Below are positions 59,480-64,000 of a stretch of DNA of 64,000 bases, one piece after another. The translations under genes and the position numbers were made by a program. Location of the stretch: contig JBBRYT010000006.1 of assembly GCA_038237435.1 (NCBI GenBank), positions 124,001-188,000 of the forward strand, in the 5' to 3' direction. This stretch comes from JACCTI01 sp038237435 (GTDB lineage: Bacteria > Verrucomicrobiota > Verrucomicrobiia > Chthoniobacterales > UBA10450). How positions within the stretch are numbered: position 1 is the first letter of the stretch; each line of letters begins with the position of its first letter. The notes beneath the pieces were generated by a model. The model worked only from the letters and a program-made list of their open reading frames with translations. It made no database searches and was not told the DNA's origin.

Positions 59480-60467
59480 GCCACAGCGCACTGCCTCCAT
59501 TGTCGGCACCGGCAGTTACACGCCGGAACGTCGCCTAACGAATGGTGACATGTCGAAGATGGTCGACACCAATGACGAGTGGATCACCTCTCGCACCGGC
59601 ATCAAAGAAAGGCGCGTCGCCGCCAAGGACGAATACACCAGCGACATGGCCGCGCGCGCCGCGCTCAAAGCGATGGAGCAGGCAAAAATCAAAGCGGAGG
59701 AAATCGATCTCATTCTCATCGCGACGGCCACGCCGGACATGATGTTTCCCGCGACCGCCTGCATCGTGCAGACGAAGATCGGCGCAAAGAACGCGGCTTG
59801 TCTCGATGTCTCGGCGGCGTGCGCCGGATTTCTTTTCGCGCTGGAAATCGGCCAGCAATTTATTATTTCGCACACTTACGAGACCGTGCTGGTCATCGGC
59901 GCGGAAAAACTAACTTCGATCACGAATTGGACAGACCGCAATACGTGCGTGCTTTTTGGCGACGGCGCGGGCGCGGCGATTTTGCGGCATCGCGGCGAAG
60001 GCACGCACGGCATCATCAGCACACACATCGGCAGCGACGGTAATTACGGCGACATTCTTTTTATGCCGGGCGGCGGCTGCAAAACGCCGATCACGGCCGA
60101 GAACGCGCACCAACATTTACAGACAATCCACATGAACGGCCGCGAAGTTTACAAGCAGGCGGTCACTTCCATGCTCGATGCCTCGAAAAAGGCGCTCGAT
60201 AAGGCCGGCCTGACGATCGACGACATCGCCTGCGTTATTCCGCACCAGGCCAACCTTCGCATTATCGAAGGAATCGCCGACCGTTTGAAAATTCCTCTCG
60301 AAAGATTTTTCGTGAACCTCGACAAGTACGGAAACACTTCCGCGGCAGCGGTCGCAATCGCTCTCGACGAAGCGAACCGCGCCGGACGTTTCAAACAAGG
60401 CGATTACATTTTGATGGCCGTCTTTGGTGGCGGACTCACCTGGGCGAGTACCGTGATCGAGTGGTAA
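59442..60467 (+). CDS. fabH: 3-oxoacyl-ACP synthase III
   Basis: 341 residues from ATG 59442, which begins inside plsX; the first 16 residues (MKRQPRSSRRSAKPQR) are extra compared with most FabH, and no better start is seen. The catalytic triad is present: Cys in V-S-A-A-C-A-G-F-L (about 128), His in I-P-H-Q-A-N (about 266) and Asn in Y-G-N-T-S-A-A (about 295). It starts fatty-acid chains from acetyl-CoA and malonyl-ACP. The stop is 14 bases from the stop of the convergent giant gene. Confidence 0.95.
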   Translation: MKRQPRSSRRSAKPQRTASIVGTGSYTPERRLTNGDMSKMVDTNDEWITSRTGIKERRVAAKDEYTSDMAARAALKAMEQAKIKAEEIDLILIATATPDMMFPATACIVQTKIGAKNAACLDVSAACAGFLFALEIGQQFIISHTYETVLVIGAEKLTSITNWTDRNTCVLFGDGAGAAILRHRGEGTHGIISTHIGSDGNYGDILFMPGGGCKTPITAENAHQHLQTIHMNGREVYKQAVTSMLDASKKALDKAGLTIDDIACVIPHQANLRIIEGIADRLKIPLERFFVNLDKYGNTSAAAVAIALDEANRAGRFKQGDYILMAVFGGGLTWASTVIEW

Positions 60468-60480
60468 TAGAAAGCGCCGG

Positions 60481-63400
60481 TTAATGAGTGATCCGAAGCC
60501 GGAGGGACATCCTGCGCGCACCCATAATCGGCACCTGCGCCTTGACCGTTTGCGTGATGCCATCGTCGGCCAAAATTACGTTAGTAGCAGTGACGGCGAA
60601 CCAGGTGAACAAGTCGGGGGATTCCTCGATGGTGTAGGTCAAATCGCTCGGAGCGAGAGCCCTTGTATAGATGAGCGAGAAATAGCTCGGATCTTTCGTA
60701 TCGTAAGGTCGATTCGCCGACGCCGATTGTTTTGGGTCGGAATGGAAGGCATACTCGAGCAGGTTACTTAGTCCGTCGCTATCCGGATCGGCCGCGTCGC
60801 CGCTGATCGCTGGGTTCGCTAGCTCCTGGGCAGTGAAATAGCCGTGCTGCCAGTTGGCGAAGGTATTCGGGAGCGGAGGCGGAGTCAGTGAAGACAAGGT
60901 CCAGGGCGAAAACTGGGTGACATTGGCGTATTCGACCCAATTGTCGGTGGTATTCCTATTACTGGCTCCCTGCGCGTTCCATCCCATTCCGTCCTGCCTC
61001 AACAACTGCAGGCCAGCTTCATTGTTGCCGTTTAGTTCGGAGTCGAGGTAGTGCAAACGTAGCGTGGCTGCGTAGCCACTGCCGCCGGTAGGTGTAATGG
61101 TATAGGTGCGTTGAACTGCGCTGGCGAAACCTGACGGCGCGGATAGGTCTAACTTTACGCTAATTTCGGTAGGTGGCGTGCCTGAGTTAAAAGTAATTGT
61201 GGTAAAAGGACTGCCGTAGGCGATGGCGCCGCCCGGGCAAGCCGTGAGGTTAGTGCGGCGAATATTACCGACGACATCTCCCGCACCGCTCCAGCTCACC
61301 GCGCAAGGCAGGCTAAGTGTAAACGGACCTGTGTTAAGTCTGCCTTCGACATATAGGTTCGCCCCGTCATAGGTCACATCGCTTAGAAGCGTGGTGGTGG
61401 AGAGTGCGTCAACGAAGAGCCGCGGGCTACCAGCCCATGATCCTGTGCCGGCGAGATTTTGTGCCAGCGGGATGCTGGAGTTAAGGCCGAGGTTCACATA
61501 GATACTGCCGGTCACATTGCCGTTGTTAGTAAACGTGGCGCCTTTGAAGTTGAGAGATGGATTGTCGCTGAAAGCGTTGAGCGTTCCGTTGTTCAAGAAA
61601 TCCCCTTTTACTGTCATGTCGGCGAAGCCGAAGAGCGAAAGAGCAGCGCCTGCATCAATCGTTAAAGTTCCACCGACAGTCGTATAAGTTCCTTTCACGA
61701 CTCCCGAGACTATCTCAAGAGATGGATCGATGGTGAGAGGAAAGAAATTGGTGCCCAGCCTGGGTGTGCCGCCATTCGGCTGCATCTTAACCAGGCCCGT
61801 GCCACCAATCTTACCGAAGAAGAAGTTTGATTGGCCGCGAAGAGTCAAAGTATGACTGCCCACATTGAGCGCGGAACCATTTGCAGTCGCCAACTGATTA
61901 CTTGTGAAAGTAACGTCGTTTTGGAGGGTAACAGTTGTGGTAGAAGGCGAAGCCTGACCGATTTGAATGTTAGTGGGCGACCACGGACCCGTCCCCGCGA
62001 TGGACTGTAACTTGGGCGAACCGGTATCATTAAAGGTGATGAAGTCGATGTCGCCGACCGAGCCGTTGTTAGTAAAAGTTTGACCATCGAAGACAATGAT
62101 TCCGCCGCCAGTCTTGGTCAGAGCGCCATTAACCAGCGCGTCATTGTTAAGGGTGAGTGTGCCACCGGTATTCATAACGAAGGTCGCGCCAGTCGCGATT
62201 GTAAACGGCCCGCTGACCGTGCCACCGGACTGATACTCGACCGTGCCTGAGGCGATAGTAACGGCTGGCCCATTCGCATTGAAGACAGAGGTGCCACCAG
62301 TTGGCACGAACTTAAGAAGGCCTGTGCCGGCGGCAATGCCACCGCCTTGAAATGAATTGCCTTTAAAGTTCAACATTTTATCACCAAAGTCGAGCGTGCC
62401 GTTGTTATTAAAGCTGGCTATGTCCAAGGTAATATCGCTAGCAAGCTTTACGGTGTAGCCTTGGGAAATACCAGATGCCGAGAATTGCCACAGCCCCGAC
62501 CCGGAAAAGTTCTTGACCAGACTCGCCGGAGCCCTGGGAAAGAGGAACGCCCCTTTGAGCGTGCCGCCATTGTCTATATTACCACTTACGTTAATCGAAC
62601 TTTGCGCGCCTAGGGCTTCGATCAGGCCATAGTTAAAAAGGTTGCCGTTTATGTGGGCTACATTAAGCGTGAGCGTGCTTCCCGGCGCGGTCGTAAGGTT
62701 ATTAGAGTCCAGGCTTGTGCCTAGAGCTATAACGCCACTGTTAGTTACATCCCCGCTCGCCGAAATGCCACCTAGCAGTTCAATCGTACCTTGGTAGGTG
62801 GAAACGTGGGGTGGTTTTATGTTAATTAGGTTACGGCAGCCGATACTGCTTTGCCCGCCCGGACTGTAGACAATGTATCCCGCATTGAACACATCTCCAG
62901 TTACACCAAGGCCGCCACCGAGGGTGAGACGATTCTCCACGCGGATGTTTCTGGCCTGGCCACCCGCAGGTGCGGTGACCGGACAATAAATTAAAACATC
63001 GTCGTTGGCCGTCGGGACCTGCTTGTTATTCCAGTTGCAAGCGCAATCCCAGTTGCCAAAACAGGGACAGCCGCCTGGCGGAACGGTGCAGGCGGGGAAG
63101 TTATATATCCCGTGGTACGTGGTATAAAGACCACGCCCATGGGTCACAGCGACAAGCTCTCCATTGAGCCAGAATAGTTCGTCCACCGGGACATTGGCGG
63201 GACCATCCTGTGTCACACTCCAGGTAGCTCCCGCATCCTCCGAAGCGAAAACGCCTACCTCGGTCCCAACATACAATAAATCCGCGCGCACCGGATTGAT
63301 CACCAGGCTGCGCACGGGCACGGCCGGTAGGTCAGTTGCTAAGCCTTTTATGCCGCTAACATCGATCCAGGTCCCTCCCAAGTCCTTTGTAACATAGACA

Positions 63401-64000
63401 TTATTATTGCTAAAACCGCCGAAGGTCGCGTAAATCCAGTTCGGGCTTCTGGTCTCGTCAATAGCCAATCGCGTTACGAAGCGAGTTGGAGTAGTCGCAT
63501 TACTAATCTGGCTCCAGGCTGGCGACGTCGGGGGATTGGTCCCGGTGCCGTCGAAGGTGAGGTAGATCCGCCCATCGTTATGACCGACGACTATGAAGTC
63601 CGAGTTATTAGGAGAGACTACGATCGCGCTGATGGGAACATTCTTCGGCGGGATGAGGCCGTTGGAAACCGGCTGCTTGATCGCGGTCCAGATGGGGAGA
63701 GCAGGAGCAGCGACCTTAACATCATTGCTACGCCAGAGGCTCAGACCGCCGGCCAGCAATGTGCTGGGATTATTCGGATCGAGAATGAAGGGAGCGACAA
63801 AGTTAGCGCCGTTAAAGGCATCAAGAATACCGGAGCCGTTGCAGGGACCACCGTTGCCGCTGGTGGGCGCGGGATTGCAATAGATATAACCCGACGAAGC
63901 GCCACCATCGCTGCTGCGGCGCAGTCCTAGATTCGTGTACTCGCCGTAGAAATAATTAGGATCCGTGGGATCGGCCGCCGCATAACCGCCATCGCCTCCG
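60481..64000 (-). CDS. Giant secreted propeller/beta-helix protein, 5' end outside window
   Basis: The frame is open from the window edge, at least 1172 residues; the N terminus is missing. The upper part has BNR/sialidase-like beta-propeller segments (VYVTKDLGGTWIDVSG and VGVFASEDAGATWSV). Then comes FGNWDCACNWNNKQVPTANDD, a typical linker of secreted bacterial adhesins, followed by several hundred residues of Gly/Asn/Thr-rich beta-helix strands (GNLFNYGLIEALG, GGTLTLNNDALVNGALTKTG). The C-terminal end has DPDSDGLSNLLEYAFHSDP, like the gene at 56033. It is a likely surface protein. It contains no copy of the short word in 3.5 kb. Confidence 0.8.
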   Translation of the reverse strand, partial: GGDGGYAAADPTDPNYFYGEYTNLGLRRSSDGGASSGYIYCNPAPTSGNGGPCNGSGILDAFNGANFVAPFILDPNNPSTLLAGGLSLWRSNDVKVAAPALPIWTAIKQPVSNGLIPPKNVPISAIVVSPNNSDFIVVGHNDGRIYLTFDGTGTNPPTSPAWSQISNATTPTRFVTRLAIDETRSPNWIYATFGGFSNNNVYVTKDLGGTWIDVSGIKGLATDLPAVPVRSLVINPVRADLLYVGTEVGVFASEDAGATWSVTQDGPANVPVDELFWLNGELVAVTHGRGLYTTYHGIYNFPACTVPPGGCPCFGNWDCACNWNNKQVPTANDDVLIYCPVTAPAGGQARNIRVENRLTLGGGLGVTGDVFNAGYIVYSPGGQSSIGCRNLINIKPPHVSTYQGTIELLGGISASGDVTNSGVIALGTSLDSNNLTTAPGSTLTLNVAHINGNLFNYGLIEALGAQSSINVSGNIDNGGTLKGAFLFPRAPASLVKNFSGSGLWQFSASGISQGYTVKLASDITLDIASFNNNGTLDFGDKMLNFKGNSFQGGGIAAGTGLLKFVPTGGTSVFNANGPAVTIASGTVEYQSGGTVSGPFTIATGATFVMNTGGTLTLNNDALVNGALTKTGGGIIVFDGQTFTNNGSVGDIDFITFNDTGSPKLQSIAGTGPWSPTNIQIGQASPSTTTVTLQNDVTFTSNQLATANGSALNVGSHTLTLRGQSNFFFGKIGGTGLVKMQPNGGTPRLGTNFFPLTIDPSLEIVSGVVKGTYTTVGGTLTIDAGAALSLFGFADMTVKGDFLNNGTLNAFSDNPSLNFKGATFTNNGNVTGSIYVNLGLNSSIPLAQNLAGTGSWAGSPRLFVDALSTTTLLSDVTYDGANLYVEGRLNTGPFTLSLPCAVSWSGAGDVVGNIRRTNLTACPGGAIAYGSPFTTITFNSGTPPTEISVKLDLSAPSGFASAVQRTYTITPTGGSGYAATLRLHYLDSELNGNNEAGLQLLRQDGMGWNAQGASNRNTTDNWVEYANVTQFSPWTLSSLTPPPLPNTFANWQHGYFTAQELANPAISGDAADPDSDGLSNLLEYAFHSDPKQSASANRPYDTKDPSYFSLIYTRALAPSDLTYTIEESPDLFTWFAVTATNVILADDGITQTVKAQVPIMGARRMSLRLRITH

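Larger units (their letters stand above)
635..59540. repeat. Dispersed short word ACTCGTTAGGC (core CGTTAGGC), about 54 exact core copies
   Basis: Counted by eye: about 24 copies as CGTTAGGC and 30 as GCCTAACG on the plus strand; chance expectation at this base composition is about two. Representative core positions: 635-642, 1132-1139, 1266-1273, 4712-4719, 5728-5735, 7028-7035, 9388-9395, 11459-11466, 13689-13696, 17595-17602, 38146-38153, 43484-43491, 44719-44726, 45861-45868, 49716-49723, 56511-56518, 58378-58385, 59533-59540. Flanking bases are also non-random: A-(C/T)-T-C precedes the core in most copies and G or A usually follows. Most copies are inside genes. Further one-mismatch forms (TCGTTAGGT, GACTAACGAG, CCTAACAAG) are common. 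Confidence 0.9.

Noticed and set aside
635..59540. Short word considered as an intrinsic terminator part or KOPS/Chi-like polar site
   Set aside because: Most copies are single and inside genes, not paired as hairpins, and the two orientations are nearly equally common.

Overview
The window reads as chromosomal DNA of a GC-rich, Gram-negative bacterium, most likely a member of the Verrucomicrobiota (soil, Chthoniobacter-like). The assignment is an inference from gene content: a FloA-type flotillin, LPS transport and Kdo genes, an HprK/HPr/EI phosphotransfer set without sugar permeases, a Bacteroidetes-like acylornithine route to arginine, a sigma factor next to a Zn-ribbon/kinase/WD40 receptor, and large secreted proteins ending in Asp-rich D-x-D-x-D-G repeats. 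No rRNA, insertion sequence, prophage or CRISPR array is visible.

Layout. 1-2.8 kb: 3' end of floA with a membrane-anchored partner, a secreted repeat protein (minus), tRNA-Leu(CAA) and a secreted transthyretin-like protein. 3.1-6.0 kb: an MFS carrier and a divergent polytopic membrane protein. 6.0-10.3 kb (minus): a tight operon of an aspartyl-protease-like protein, an ECF sigma factor, a probable anti-sigma factor, a PDZ protein and a frameshifted serine hydrolase. 10.4-13.7 kb (plus): an NTF2-like protein, a gamma carbonic anhydrase fold protein and a phospholipase D-like protein. 13.7-22.4 kb (minus): glycerate kinase, gatB, a CvpA-like protein, aroC, cystathionine gamma-synthase/lyase, a DnaJ-like protein, cystathionine beta-synthase and a thioredoxin-like protein. 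22.6-24.2 kb: rpsA. 24.4-29.8 kb: a signalling cluster (adenylate cyclase-TPR protein, outer membrane channel, CadC-like regulator). 29.8-50.5 kb: a long minus-strand block broken only by a DUF151 gene. It contains asnS, speA, ptsI-ptsH-hprK, hpf, lptB-lptA-lptC, kdsA and a compact arginine operon. 50.6-54.5 kb: sigma factor plus receptor-like kinase. 54.6-57.0 kb: two secreted proteins. 57.0-60.5 kb (plus): coaD, yceD, rpmF, plsX, fabH. 60.5-64 kb (minus): a giant secreted protein running off the window.

How the genes fit together. The eight-gene arginine operon, with one extra P-loop gene, encodes an N-acyl-ornithine carbamoyltransferase rather than ordinary OTCase, so acylated intermediates are probably kept until the citrulline stage. 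A Pro in its GDRPEH loop points to N-succinyl intermediates. The kdsA-lptCAB-hpf-hprK-ptsHI run joins LPS export, ribosome hibernation and a regulatory phosphotransfer chain. It resembles the proteobacterial lptB-rpoN-hpf-ptsN region without rpoN.

Most striking feature. A short word, ACTCGTTAGGC (core CGTTAGGC), is scattered through the window. I count about 54 exact copies of the 8-mer on the two strands, where about two would be expected by chance. Many single-mismatch variants also occur. Most copies lie inside genes, where they leave recurrent Ser-Leu-Gly and Pro-Asn-Glu/Asp tripeptides, and several supply stop codons. The density, strand balance and tolerance of coding sequence resemble the DNA uptake sequences of Neisseria and Pasteurellaceae. 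This is proposed as the candidate undescribed system. Separately, three 128-157 bp palindromic elements with TGTCATCCT-type ends lie between genes.
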